The notes: generated by a model not told the origin, from the letters alone. 64,000 bases of DNA from Actinospineispora eucalypti (GCA_014208095.1 JACHMT010000007.1:372001-436000), one strand, 5' to 3'; counted from the first letter of the stretch, positions 1-7,890 are shown. Made by a program: numbers and translations.

Positions 1-367
1 AGCGCTCCTGGTCCCCCGGCCGCACCGAGGAGGCCGGCAGGTCGAAGTACGCGCGCAGCTCCTCGGCGTAGCCCACCGGCCGGCCGTCGGCCCGGGCCAT
101 GGCGCACTCCAGCGCGGCCAACTGCCGGTCCAGGAACTCCCGGCGGGCCGGGACCAACCCACTTCCGGGTAGTTCTGCCCGCAGCAGCGCGGCCCGTTTG
201 GCAAGCTCTCCGGCATGTGGCGGGGGCTCATCGGCAACGCGGCGGCGCACCGCCGCCGGGCCGGTGTACGCATCCACCAGGCCGGGCAGCACTCGCCCGC
301 AGCGCAGCCCGAGCAGCACGTACTCCCTGGCCACCGCCTCGGCGGCGGGAACCGCGCCCTGCTCCAC
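1..367 (-). CDS. DUF885-like protein, N-terminal fragment (runs off left edge)
   Basis: The minus strand is open from a GTG at 367 to the window edge, giving about 122 residues; an in-frame TAG lies four codons upstream of that GTG. The frame contains REYVLLGLRCGR, GLVDAYTGP, a paired REFLDRQLAALE helix and EELRAYFDLP. This pattern resembles the N-terminal helices of actinobacterial DUF885-type proteins, which carry a zinc-peptidase-like HExxH-type site further downstream. That catalytic half is outside the window, so enzyme activity cannot be judged. No clear ribosome binding site precedes the GTG, so the start is provisional. The family call is from memory of the motif pattern. Confidence 0.6.
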   Translation of the reverse strand, partial: MEQGAVPAAEAVAREYVLLGLRCGRVLPGLVDAYTGPAAVRRRVADEPPPHAGELAKRAALLRAELPGSGLVPARREFLDRQLAALECAMARADGRPVGYAEELRAYFDLPASSVRPGDQER

Positions 368-781
368 GATCGCCGGATGCTAGTGCCGAAGGCACTGGGA
401 GATGTAGTCGGCCGCACCCCTGCCCGGCGTTACGCCGGCACCGGCTCAGGTCAACCGTTGCGCTCACCAAGCGGCGCGATTCCCAAAACCCAGCTGAGAG
501 CACCTCGCGAGCTACTAGTCTGTACGGGTGAGTCATGGCGACGCAGAGTGAGAAACTCTCCGCCATACCCGTCAAAGTGCCAGCTCAAAACTCACCCAAA
601 CGGAGGCATAACCTCCGCAAAACCCGTCAAGTCACACGATAGTGGTACGCGGTTTTGATCGAGGCCGAGTCGGCAGTAGTTTCGTCCCAGTCAGCGCGGG
701 CTCCCCAAGCATCCATCGCTGGCGTCGTGAAGGGGGCCGTCGTCTAACGGCGTCGGTAGACTCGATCAGGAGATGAACACT
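368..781. other. Intergenic region upstream of the first small secreted gene
   Basis: I see no convincing gene here; the open frames are Arg/Pro-rich shadows. It should hold the promoters of the DUF885-like gene (leftward) and of the small secreted gene (rightward). The only clear structure is the hairpin leader at 690-723. Confidence 0.5.
690..723 (+). promoter_or_regulatory. Hairpin leader, copy 1
   Basis: GTCAGCG at 690-696 pairs with CGCTGGC at 717-723 (one G-U pair), enclosing GGGCTCCCCAA. The same loop within a stem of different sequence precedes each of the three small secreted genes (also 1394-1423 and 1968-1997). The loop contains CUCCCC, which could pair with a purine-rich ribosome binding site; this is inference. 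Confidence 0.5.
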
Positions 782-1096
782 GTGCTGAAGAAGGCTGGAA
801 TCGTGGTTGCGGCCACGACCGCGGGCCTGTTGGCCCTGAGCCCGCTGGCTTTCGCGGGTGACTACGACGGTGACCACGACGGTGACCACGACGGCAAGAA
901 GAGCCACCACCACAGCAAGAAGGTCGCCTGCGAGCAGGACAACAGTGTCGAGAACGGCGACAACGAGCAGCGTGGCCTGGTGAACGTGAACGCCACCAGC
1001 GTTCAGGTGCCGATCCAGGCTTGCAACAACTCCGTCATCGAGGGCGTGCTCGGCATCCTGTCGAAGGACCTGTCCAACGAGGACAGCCACGGCTGA
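782..1096 (+). CDS. Small secreted chaplin-like protein, paralog 1
   Basis: A protein of 104 residues with a signal peptide (MLKKAGIVVAATTAG.. ending LAFAG). The mature part has an Asp/His/Lys-rich stretch, then VQVPIQACNNSVIEGVLGIL. That segment resembles the chaplin pattern (vQVPv...CGNsv..vGll), so a surface or aerial-hypha role is possible but unproven. I chose GTG 782 over ATG 773 because AGGAG at 768-772 abuts ATG 773 but sits 9 bases before the GTG, and the two paralogs also begin GTG CTG AAG AAG. A hairpin leader precedes it and a strong terminator follows. Confidence 0.72.
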   Translation: MLKKAGIVVAATTAGLLALSPLAFAGDYDGDHDGDHDGKKSHHHSKKVACEQDNSVENGDNEQRGLVNVNATSVQVPIQACNNSVIEGVLGILSKDLSNEDSHG

Positions 1097-1155
1097 GTCC
1101 GACCCATGCGATCGCGGCACTAGCGGCGATCGACTGATCGGATAGCAAGACCAGA

Positions 1156-1200
1156 CCCCGGTGGCGGGCCGTAATGGCTCGCCACCGGGGTTTTTTATTT
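1156..1200 (+). terminator. Rho-independent terminator
   Basis: A perfect 11-bp stem (CCCCGGTGGCG at 1156-1166 with its complement at 1180-1190) is followed by TTTTTTATTT. It closes the first small secreted gene. Confidence 0.92.
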
Positions 1201-1393
1201 CCCGGGTAATTGAACCGCATGGTCCATCCCATTTGGTAACGCTAGTTGCGCCGACCGTGAGCAAACCGCCGATAAGCGGTACCCGCTGGCCGGCCGCGCT
1301 GTGGCGGTGCCGTTTATCGATCCGTGCCGAAGTAATTCGAAAAGTGACCAAGCCGGCTTTCGTTCCCTCAGCGGAACGGCTATATTGGTCAAT

Positions 1394-1423
1394 GTCAGCG
1401 AGGGCTCCCCAATCATCGCTGAC
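1394..1423 (+). promoter_or_regulatory. Hairpin leader, copy 2
   Basis: GTCAGCGA (1394-1401) pairs perfectly with TCGCTGAC (1416-1423) around GGGCTCCCCAATCA. It lies 49 bases before the start of paralog 2. Confidence 0.55.
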
Positions 1424-1472
1424 GAAACATGGTGGCGTCGGACGGTGCCGCCGCAGAACAGGAGAGTTAACA

Positions 1473-1718
1473 GTGCTGAAGAAGGCTGGAATCGTGGCCG
1501 TCGCCGCGACCGCGGGCCTGCTGGCCCTGAGCCCGTTCGCTTTTGCGGACAACGACCAGAAGGGGCTCATCAACCTGAACGGCACCGCCGTGCAGGTGCC
1601 GATCCAGGCTTGCAACAACTCCGTCGTTGAGGGCGTTGTCGGCGTCCTGGCCAAGGACCTCTCGAACGAGGACGAGCACAACGGCGAGTGCGACCAGGAG
1701 AACAGCGCGGAGAACTGA
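1473..1718 (+). CDS. Small secreted chaplin-like protein, paralog 2
   Basis: A protein of 81 residues. The signal peptide MLKKAGIVAVAATAG..FAFA is nearly identical to paralog 1, and the mature segment NLNGTAVQVPIQACNNSVVE is followed by GVVGVLAKDLSNED. The acidic His/Asp stretch of paralog 1 is missing, so this is close to a minimal version of the family. GGAGAG at 1461-1466 lies 6 bases before the GTG start. It has its own hairpin leader and terminator, so it is probably a monocistronic unit within a tandem duplication. Exported; function unknown. Confidence 0.8.
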   Translation: MLKKAGIVAVAATAGLLALSPFAFADNDQKGLINLNGTAVQVPIQACNNSVVEGVVGVLAKDLSNEDEHNGECDQENSAEN

Positions 1719-1740
1719 TCTCCCCGCTTTTGCCAGAGAA

Positions 1741-1774
1741 GGGGCGTCGGGCCATCGGCCTGGCGCCCTTTTTC
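1741..1774 (+). terminator. Rho-independent terminator
   Basis: A GGGCG.CGGGCC / GGCC.GGCGCCC stem with two G-U pairs is followed by TTTTT. It ends paralog 2. Confidence 0.85.
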
Positions 1775-1967
1775 GCGAGCGCGGCAGGTGCACACTCTGC
1801 GTTGACGCCAATGGGCACTGGCCACCCGATCGTGCGAGACTGTGGCACAAGTGACTACTATCCGCAGATTTTAACGTGCAAATTCGAGCTAGGATCTTCA
1901 ACCTATTCAGCGGCCTGAGTTGATGTCCAAATAGGTGTAGTCTTCGGCGCGTTCAACCGCGCGCATC

Positions 1968-1997
1968 GTCGGTGGCGCTCCCCATATCTCCGCCGAC
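1968..1997 (+). promoter_or_regulatory. Hairpin leader, copy 3
   Basis: GTCGGTGG (1968-1975) pairs with CCGCCGAC (1990-1997), with one G-U pair, around CGCTCCCCATATCT. The stem bases differ from copies 1 and 2 on both sides while the loop core GCTCCCCA is kept, which is compensatory change. Confidence 0.5.
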
Positions 1998-2025
1998 ATG
2001 CTGCTACATGAGCAGGAGAGTAATT

Positions 2026-2259
2026 GTGCTGAAGAAGCTTGGAATCGTCGCGGCGACCGCCGCCGCCGGTATGCTCGCCGCCGGCGCCGTGGCCTTCGCC
2101 AGCGAGGACCACGACGGCTACACCCTGGACGGCTACGAGTACGAGCACCCGGAGAAGCACTGCAACAAGCAGATCCTCACCGGCGCCATCGGCGACCCGC
2201 TGTCCAGCGGCCTGTCGAACGACGACGACAACGACGGCGACTGCGACCAGGACACCTGA
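2026..2259 (+). CDS. Small secreted acidic protein, paralog 3
   Basis: A protein of 77 residues: signal peptide MLKKLGIVAATAAAG..AFAS, then a Tyr/Asp/Glu/His-rich mature part with CNKQILTGAIGDPLSSGLSNDD and a C-terminal CDQDT. The Cys-Asn and LSND positions match paralogs 1 and 2, but the VQVP strand is lost, so it has diverged. GGAGAG at 2015-2020 precedes GTG 2026. It has the same leader-gene-terminator layout as its neighbours. Exported; function unknown. Confidence 0.78.
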   Translation: MLKKLGIVAATAAAGMLAAGAVAFASEDHDGYTLDGYEYEHPEKHCNKQILTGAIGDPLSSGLSNDDDNDGDCDQDT

Positions 2260-2280
2260 TCAGCTGAGCCAATCGCGAGG

Positions 2281-2316
2281 AAAGGGCGTCGAACAACGAG
2301 GTTCGGCGCCCTTTTC
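2281..2316 (+). terminator. Rho-independent terminator
   Basis: GGGCGTCGAAC and GTTCGGCGCCC form an 11-bp stem (one G-U pair) followed by TTTTC. It ends paralog 3 and faces the end of the minus-strand prenyl synthase gene. Confidence 0.85.
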
Positions 2317-2335
2317 ATTACCCTTTTTAGGCGAA

Positions 2336-3103
2336 TCAGGAGCCGAATCGCCGGTGCCGGACCCCGTAGTCGCGCAACGCGCGCAGGAAATCCACCCGGC
2401 GGAACTCCGGCCAGTAGGCCTCGCAGAACCAGAACTCCGAGTGCGCCGACTGCCAGAGCAGGAACCCGGACAGCCGTTGCTCGCCGGAGGTCCGGATGAC
2501 CAGGTCCGGGTCCGGCTGGCCGGAGGTGTAGAGGTGCTCGGCGATGTGGTCCACATCCAGCACCTCGGCCAGCTCCTCGATCGAGGTACCGGTCTCCGCG
2601 TGGCTGAGCAGCAGCTTGCGCACCGCGTCGGCGATCTCCCGCCGGCCGCCGTAGCCGACCGCGATGTTGACCTGCATGCCTTCTCGCTGCTCGGTGCGGC
2701 CGGCGGCGCCGGTCAACCGGCCGGTGGTCTCCTCGGGCAACAGGTCCAGCGCGCCCACCACCCGGACCCGCCACGGCCGCCCCGGGGCGCTGAGCTCGTC
2801 GACCACGTCCCCGATGATGTCCAGCAGGGGCCGCAGCTCCTGGTCGGGCCGGTTCAGGTTGTCCGTCGAGAGCAGCCACAGGGTGACGATCTCCACATCC
2901 ATCTCCCGGCACCAGCCGAGCAGGTCGGTGATCCGGGAGGCACCCTCCCGGTGCCCGTCGGTCACGTCGAGCAGCCCGGCCTCCCGCGCCCACCGGCGGT
3001 TGCCGTCCAGGATCACCCCGACATGCCGGGGGCGCTGGGCGGTGAGCAGCTGCCGACGCAGCCTTCGCTCATAAACCGAATACAGCACGTTGCGCAGGCT
3101 CAC
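2336..3103 (-). CDS. Short-chain cis-prenyl diphosphate synthase (UppS family, Rv1086-like)
   Basis: A cis-prenyltransferase of 255 residues. HVGVILDGNRRWA carries the diphosphate-binding Asp. WLLSTDNLNRP, NIAVGYGGRREI, and the C-terminal DLVIRTSGEQRLSGFLLWQ followed by EFWF are the conserved regions that bind isopentenyl diphosphate. Its neighbour is hemolysin III, as in M. tuberculosis Rv1085c-Rv1086, where Rv1086 is the Z,E-farnesyl diphosphate synthase that starts decaprenyl phosphate synthesis. That product is inferred from synteny. The GTG at 3103 gives the family length. It is divergent from hemolysin III. Confidence 0.88.
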   Translation of the reverse strand: MSLRNVLYSVYERRLRRQLLTAQRPRHVGVILDGNRRWAREAGLLDVTDGHREGASRITDLLGWCREMDVEIVTLWLLSTDNLNRPDQELRPLLDIIGDVVDELSAPGRPWRVRVVGALDLLPEETTGRLTGAAGRTEQREGMQVNIAVGYGGRREIADAVRKLLLSHAETGTSIEELAEVLDVDHIAEHLYTSGQPDPDLVIRTSGEQRLSGFLLWQSAHSEFWFCEAYWPEFRRVDFLRALRDYGVRHRRFGS

Positions 3104-3165
3104 GGGGGATGAGGGTACGCCGAACCCGGACCTGCGCCCCCCTCGTGTGCCGTACCCTTTTCCTT

Positions 3166-3852
3166 GTGACCAGTGGGACCTCCACCGACACCCGGACCAT
3201 CCCACCGCCCCGACCGCTGCTGCGCGGCCGGTTACACCAGACGTCCTTCGTGCTGGCCATGGCCGCGGGCGCGACGCTGGTCACCGCCGCCGCGACCACC
3301 AGTGGCGCGGTGGCCGTGGTCAGCACGGCGATCTACGCCGCCTCGGTGCTCGGCCTATTCGGCGTCAGTGCGCTGTACCACCGCTGGCCCTGGGCCTCCG
3401 AGCGCGGCCGGGCGTGGATGCGCCGCCTGGACCACTCGATGATCTTCATCTTCATCGCCGGTACCTACACCCCGGTGTGCGCCATGGCGCTGGCCGGGAC
3501 CACCCGCACCGTGGTGCTCGCCGTGGTCTGGGCCGGGGCGCTCGGCGGGGTGGCGCTGCAGATGATCTGGCCCAACGCCCCCCGCTGGGTCGGCGTGCCG
3601 ATCTACCTCGCGCTCGGCTGGGTGGCCGTGTTCGTGCTGCCCGACCTGTTGCGCGAGGTCGGCGTGGCCGCGTTCGTGCTGCTGGTGGCCGGCGGGCTGC
3701 TCTACACGCTGGGCGCGGTCTGCTACGCGATCCGCCGGCCGGACCCGTGGCCCACCGTGTTCGGCTTCCACGAGTTCTTCCACGCGGCCACCGTGCTGGC
3801 CGCGCTGTGCCACTACATCGCCATCTGGTTCGTGCTCGCGTCTACTTACTAG
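3166..3852 (+). CDS. Hemolysin III / PAQR-like membrane protein
   Basis: A protein of 228 residues with seven predicted membrane segments. Motifs typical of the YqfA/HlyIII family are ALYHRWPW, RRLDHSMIFIFIAGTYTP near the middle, and FHEFFHAATVLAALCHYIAIW at the end; the His and Asp residues form the presumed metal site. Despite the name, the cellular role is unclear and probably concerns membrane homeostasis. GTG 3166 sits just before the hydrophilic N-terminal tail. It is divergent from the prenyl synthase and overlaps the convergent next gene by 11 bp. Confidence 0.88.
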   Translation: MTSGTSTDTRTIPPPRPLLRGRLHQTSFVLAMAAGATLVTAAATTSGAVAVVSTAIYAASVLGLFGVSALYHRWPWASERGRAWMRRLDHSMIFIFIAGTYTPVCAMALAGTTRTVVLAVVWAGALGGVALQMIWPNAPRWVGVPIYLALGWVAVFVLPDLLREVGVAAFVLLVAGGLLYTLGAVCYAIRRPDPWPTVFGFHEFFHAATVLAALCHYIAIWFVLASTY

Positions 3853-4447
3853 TGTCGGTCGGGCCCTGGGCGCGCAGCTCGTCCACCTTGGCCATCGCCG
3901 CGCGCAGGTCGGCCAGCCAGTCGTCGGCGTGCTCGCCGACCAGCCTCACCGCCCAGGCCAGGGCGTCCGAGCGGGACCGGGCCACGCCGGCGTCCACCAG
4001 CGTGTCCAGCACGATCCGCTCCGGCTGGCGCAGCCGGGTCATCACCGGGACGGAGAGCGTGGTGAACAGCTCCTCGGTGTCGCCGAGCCGTGCGCCCCAG
4101 GCCACCTTGCGCCGGTAGCGGTGCTCGGCCTGCCGGGCGATGTCGATGCGCTGCTCCCGGGTCTCCTCGCGGAACCGGCTGATCCGCCCGGCAACGGCGG
4201 CGGACCGCTCCGCCCGGCCGGCGTCGTCATCGGCGAACTCCTCCGCCAGCTCGGGCAGCTGGCCGATCACCAGGATCTCCTCCCGGTCCACCCGTACCTC
4301 GGGCGCGCCGGTGTACCAGCCGTCCGGCAACCGGCCCCGCAACCAGGCCGCCGCGTCCTCCGCCCTCGGCAGATCGGCCTGCTGCCAGCCGCCCCGGCCC
4401 GGCCCCCGGCCGGAGCCCGGCCAGCCTCGATGCGCTCGTCCCACCAT
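3842..4447 (-). CDS. Conserved actinobacterial protein with ribbon-helix-helix-like C-terminus
   Basis: A protein of 201 residues. The N-terminal half has a WLRGRLPDGWYTGAPEVRVD segment, then a basic helical stretch (ISRFREETREQRIDIARQAE). The last 60 residues, LRQPERIVLDTLVDAGVARS and on to DWLADLRAAMAKV, read like a CopG/MetJ helix-turn-helix pair with a trailing helix, so DNA binding is possible. ATG 4447 is preceded by GGGAGG. It is transcribed divergently from a PNPOx-family gene. I do not recognise a named family beyond this. Confidence 0.75.
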   Translation of the reverse strand: MVGRAHRGWPGSGRGPGRGGWQQADLPRAEDAAAWLRGRLPDGWYTGAPEVRVDREEILVIGQLPELAEEFADDDAGRAERSAAVAGRISRFREETREQRIDIARQAEHRYRRKVAWGARLGDTEELFTTLSVPVMTRLRQPERIVLDTLVDAGVARSRSDALAWAVRLVGEHADDWLADLRAAMAKVDELRAQGPTDTSK

Positions 4448-4538
4448 GACGACCTCCCTGTGTCTGATTACAACATTACACGCATACACGGAGGACTTCC
4501 GAAGAGAAATTGTCCGGGTGGTCCGGCATGCTGAGGGC

Positions 4539-4997
4539 ATGGCGAGTTGGGCCGAGCTGCAGGCGTCGGTGCCGGAGTTTGCCGCCGGTGTCCGAGGCAT
4601 CTTCGACAAGGGCAGACACAAGACGATGGCCACCGTTCGGGCCGACGGTTCGCCCCGGATCAGCGGCATAGAGGCGGAGTTCGTGGACGGCGAGCTGACC
4701 TTCGGCTCGATGGCCGGCTCGAACAAGGGCGCCGACCTGCGGCGAGACCCGAGGCTGGCGATCCACAGCCCGTCGCTGGACCCGCCGGAGGACGTCCCGG
4801 AGAGCTGGCAGGGTGACGCGAAGATCACCGGGAAGGCCGTGCTCACCCACGAGGTCACCGAGGGCGAAGCCCCCGGCCCCCGCTTCCGGGTGGACATCGA
4901 GGAAGCGGTTCGGGTGCGGGTCGGCGAGCCGGCCGACCACCTGCTGATCGAGGTCTGGCGGCCGGACTCCGGGCTGCGGCGGATCGCCCGGCGCTGA
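4539..4997 (+). CDS. PNPOx-like flavin/deazaflavin-binding split-barrel protein
   Basis: A protein of 152 residues. HKTMATVRADGSPRISGIEA, ELTFGSMAGSNKGADLRRDP and RLAIHS are the standard beta-barrel and cofactor-binding strands of the pyridoxamine-5'-phosphate-oxidase-like superfamily. Actinobacterial members bind FMN, F420 or heme and act as oxidoreductases; the cofactor cannot be told from sequence alone. ATG 4539 follows GAGGG at short spacing. It is divergent from the 3842-4447 gene and lies just upstream of cbs, which has its own start region. Confidence 0.8.
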   Translation: MASWAELQASVPEFAAGVRGIFDKGRHKTMATVRADGSPRISGIEAEFVDGELTFGSMAGSNKGADLRRDPRLAIHSPSLDPPEDVPESWQGDAKITGKAVLTHEVTEGEAPGPRFRVDIEEAVRVRVGEPADHLLIEVWRPDSGLRRIARR

Positions 4998-5046
4998 GTT
5001 CAGGCCACCGAACTTCATCCTCCCCGGCCAATGACACGATGCACCC

Positions 5047-6432
5047 ATGCGCTACGCCGAACATGTCATGGAACTGGTGGGCAACACCCCACTGGTGAAG
5101 CTCACCCGGGTCACCGACGGGCTGCGCCCGCTGGTGCTGGCCAAGGTCGAGTACCTCAACCCGGGCGGCAGCGTGAAGGACCGCATCGCGCTGCGCATGG
5201 TGGACGCGGCCGAGGCCAGCGGGGCGCTGCGTCCCGGTGGCACCATCGTGGAGCCCACCTCCGGCAACACCGGCATCGGCCTAGCCATGCTCGCCCAGCG
5301 CCGCGGCTACAAGTGCGTGTTCGTCTGCCCGGACAAGGTCAGTGAGGACAAGCGCAACGTGCTGCGCGCCTACGGCGCCGAGGTGGTGGTCTGCCCCACC
5401 GCCGTGGCCCCGGAGCACCCGGACTCCTACTACTCCACCTCGGACCGGCTGGCCAAGGAGATCGAGGGCGCCTGGAAGCCGGACCAGTACGCCAACCCGA
5501 ACAACCCGGCCAGCCACTACGCCAGCACCGGCCCGGAGATCTGGGAACAGACCGAGGGCAAGATCACCCATTTCGTCGCCGGCATCGGCACCGGGGGCAC
5601 CATCAGCGGCACCGGCCGCTACCTCAAGGAGGTCTCCGGCGGGCGGGTGCGGGTGATCGGCGCCGACCCGGACGGCTCGGTCTACTCCGGCGGCACCGGC
5701 CGGCCCTATCTGGTCGAGGGCGTCGGCGAGGACTTCTGGCCGACCACCTACGACCGGGACATCTGCGACGAGATCATCGCGGTGCGGGACGCCGACTCCT
5801 TCGACATGACCAGGCGCCTGGCCAAGGAGGAGGCGCTGTTGGTCGGCGGTTCCTGCGGGATGGCGGCCTTCGCCGCCGTGCGGGTGGCCGCGTCACTGTC
5901 CGGCGAGGATGCGGAGGACGCGGTGGTGGTCACCCTGCTGCCGGACGGCGGGCGGGGTTACCTGGCCAAGGTGTTCGACGACTCGTGGATGGCCACATAC
6001 GGCTTCCTGTCCCTGGAGAACGCCGGCGCCACGGTCGGGGACGTGCTGCGGGGCAAGGACGGCCGGCTGCCCCAGCTGGTGCACGGCCACCCCAACGAGA
6101 CGGTCGCCGACGTGGCCGGCTACCTGCGCGAGTTCGGCGTCTCCCAACTGCCCATCGTGTCCGCCGAACCGCCGGTGATGGCGGCCGAGGTGGTCGGCGC
6201 GGTCAACGAGCGGGAGCTGCTGGACGCGTTGTTCACCGGCCGGGCCAAGCTCGCCGACCGAGTGGAGCAGCACATGTCCAAGCCGCTGCCCACCATCGGC
6301 GCCGGCGAGCCGGTCACCGCGGCCGTGGAAGCACTCTCCCACGCCGACGGCGCACTGGTCCTGGTGGACGGCAAGCCGGCCGGCGTAATCACCCGGCACG
6401 ACCTCCTGTCCTTTCTCTCCGGCGAGTCCTAA
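5047..6432 (+). CDS. cbs: Cystathionine beta-synthase
   Basis: A protein of 461 residues (M. tuberculosis Rv1077 is 464). The PLP-lysine lies in GGSVKDRIALRM (about residue 40). The phosphate/substrate loop EPTSGNTGIG and the GIGTGGTISGTGRYLKE loop follow. Two C-terminal CBS domains start near residue 340, ending in KPAGVITRHDLLSFLSG. There is no N-terminal heme domain. It condenses serine (or O-acetylserine) with homocysteine to cystathionine in the cytosol. The converging metB gene provides the partner gamma-synthase/lyase, so together they link cysteine and methionine pools. Confidence 0.95.
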   Translation: MRYAEHVMELVGNTPLVKLTRVTDGLRPLVLAKVEYLNPGGSVKDRIALRMVDAAEASGALRPGGTIVEPTSGNTGIGLAMLAQRRGYKCVFVCPDKVSEDKRNVLRAYGAEVVVCPTAVAPEHPDSYYSTSDRLAKEIEGAWKPDQYANPNNPASHYASTGPEIWEQTEGKITHFVAGIGTGGTISGTGRYLKEVSGGRVRVIGADPDGSVYSGGTGRPYLVEGVGEDFWPTTYDRDICDEIIAVRDADSFDMTRRLAKEEALLVGGSCGMAAFAAVRVAASLSGEDAEDAVVVTLLPDGGRGYLAKVFDDSWMATYGFLSLENAGATVGDVLRGKDGRLPQLVHGHPNETVADVAGYLREFGVSQLPIVSAEPPVMAAEVVGAVNERELLDALFTGRAKLADRVEQHMSKPLPTIGAGEPVTAAVEALSHADGALVLVDGKPAGVITRHDLLSFLSGES

Positions 6433-6444
6433 CCCCACCAACCC

Positions 6445-6564
6445 GATTCAGTGGGTTTGGCAGGGTGATTCAGTGGGTTTGGCAGGCTGATTCAGTGGGT
6501 TTGGCAGGGTGATTCAGTGGGTTTGGCAGGGTGATTCAGTCGGTTTGGCAGGGTGATTCAGTCG
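6445..6564 (+). repeat. 22-bp tandem repeat array, left of metB (5 copies plus part)
   Basis: Five head-to-tail copies begin at 6445, 6467, 6489, 6511 and 6533, with a partial sixth at 6555. The unit begins GATTCAGT(G/C)GGTTTGGCAG. Copies differ by one or two bases. The array fills the gap between the convergent cbs and metB genes and touches the metB stop codon. The same unit occurs inverted upstream of metB (7774-7883). There are no unique spacers, so it is not CRISPR. Confidence 0.95.
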
Positions 6565-7703
6565 AGGGCGGCGAGCAGGTCCTCGATCAGGTCCTCGGCG
6601 TCCTCGATGCCGACCGACAGCCGGACCAGGTTGGCCGGCACCTGCAGCGGCGACCCGGCCGTAGACGCGTGCGTCATGCGGCCGGGGTGCTCGATCAGCG
6701 ACTCCACCCCGCCCAGGGACTCCGCGAGGGTGAACAACCGGGTCGCGCCGCACACCCGCAGCGCCTCCGTGTCATCGTCCGCCGACGTTCCGACCTGGAA
6801 CGACACCATCCCGCCGAACCGGCGCATCTGCTTGGCCGCCACCTCGTGCCCGGGGTGCTCCGCCAGGCCCGGGTAGAGCACCCGGGTCACCTTCCGGTGG
6901 CCCACCAGGGCCGCCGCCACCCGCTCGGCGTTGTCGCAGTGCCGCTCCATGCGCACCGCCAGCGTCTTCGCCCCGCGCAGCGTCAGCCAGGCGTCGAACG
7001 GGCCGGGCACCGAGCCGACCGTGTTCTGGGTGAACGCCAGCCCCTGAGCCAGCTCCTCGTCGTCGGTGACCAGTGCGCCGCCCACCACGTCGGAGTGCCC
7101 GCCGACGTACTTCGTGGTGGAGTGCAGCACCACGTCCGCACCGAGCGCGAGCGGCGTCTGCAGGTAGGGCGAGGCGAAGGTGTTGTCCACCACCAGCCGG
7201 GCGCCCGCCGTGCGGGCCAGGTCGGCCAGGCCGGCGACGTCAGCGATGCCGAGCAGCGGGTTGGTCGGCGTCTCGCACCAGATCATGCGGGTGTTCGGGC
7301 GCACCGCGGCGCGCGCCGCGTCCAGGTCGGCGAGGTCGACCGGGTCGTAGGAAAGGCCCCACCGCGTGAGCACCTTGTCCACCAGCCGGAACGTGCCGCC
7401 GTAGGCGTCGTGCGGGATCAGCAGGTGGTCCCCGGGGCGCAGTGCGACACGCAGCAGCGTGTCGGTCGCCGCCATGCCGGAGGCGAAGGCGAAGCCGTGC
7501 CGGCCGCCCTCCAGCGCGGCCAGGCACTCCGCCAGTGCGGTCCGGGTGGGGTTCGCGGTGCGCGAGTACTCGTAGCCGCCCCGGGTGCCACCCACGCCGT
7601 CCTGGGCGTAGGTGGAGGTGGCGTAGATCGGCGGGATGACCGAACCGGTGGTCGGGTCGGGGTCCTGGCCGGCGTGGATCGCGCGCGTGGAGAAGCCGTT
7701 CAC
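6558..7703 (-). CDS. metB: Cystathionine gamma-synthase/lyase
   Basis: A protein of 381 residues of the Cys/Met-metabolism PLP family. Key parts are FSTRAIHAGQDPDPTTGSV, YSRTANPTRTALAECLAALE, the cofactor-stacking region FASGMAATD, WCETPTNPLL, and the PLP-lysine in STTKYVGGHSD. It makes cystathionine from an activated homoserine and cysteine, or cleaves cystathionine; the direction cannot be fixed from sequence. I chose GTG 7703 because it matches the family N-terminus. The order cbs-metB-greA-mca matches M. tuberculosis. Oddly, the gene is bracketed by inverted arrays of a 22-bp repeat. Confidence 0.92.
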   Translation of the reverse strand: MNGFSTRAIHAGQDPDPTTGSVIPPIYATSTYAQDGVGGTRGGYEYSRTANPTRTALAECLAALEGGRHGFAFASGMAATDTLLRVALRPGDHLLIPHDAYGGTFRLVDKVLTRWGLSYDPVDLADLDAARAAVRPNTRMIWCETPTNPLLGIADVAGLADLARTAGARLVVDNTFASPYLQTPLALGADVVLHSTTKYVGGHSDVVGGALVTDDEELAQGLAFTQNTVGSVPGPFDAWLTLRGAKTLAVRMERHCDNAERVAAALVGHRKVTRVLYPGLAEHPGHEVAAKQMRRFGGMVSFQVGTSADDDTEALRVCGATRLFTLAESLGGVESLIEHPGRMTHASTAGSPLQVPANLVRLSVGIEDAEDLIEDLLAALD

Positions 7704-7773
7704 ACAGCGACGGTACGCCCCGCCGCTCCGGGCCGGCGTCACGGCCCGCGGGAGTGGGCGCGCCGCGACCCAA

Positions 7774-7883
7774 CCTGCCAAAGTGACTGAACCGGGCTGC
7801 CAAAGCGACTGAATCAGCCTGCCAAACTGACTGAATCAGCCTGCCAAAGTGACTGAATCAGCCTGCTGAACCGACTGAATCAG
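7774..7883 (-). repeat. 22-bp tandem repeat array, right of metB (5 inverted copies)
   Basis: Five copies begin at 7774, 7796, 7818, 7840 and 7862 on the plus strand, with unit core CCTGCCAAAGTGACTGAAT. This is the reverse complement of the array at 6445-6564. It lies in the metB upstream region, directly after the stop of the next minus-strand gene. Confidence 0.95.
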
Positions 7884-7890
7884 GCGGGGG

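Noticed and set aside
632..1825. A 397-codon minus-strand open frame across the small secreted genes
   Set aside because: It contradicts the ribosome sites, signal peptides and terminators of the three plus-strand genes.
2133..2993. A 286-codon minus-strand frame overlapping the prenyl synthase
   Set aside because: It is an Ala/Arg-rich frame-shifted shadow of the synthase.
6445..7883. CRISPR array
   Set aside because: The repeats are directly adjacent with no unique spacers, and no cas genes are present.
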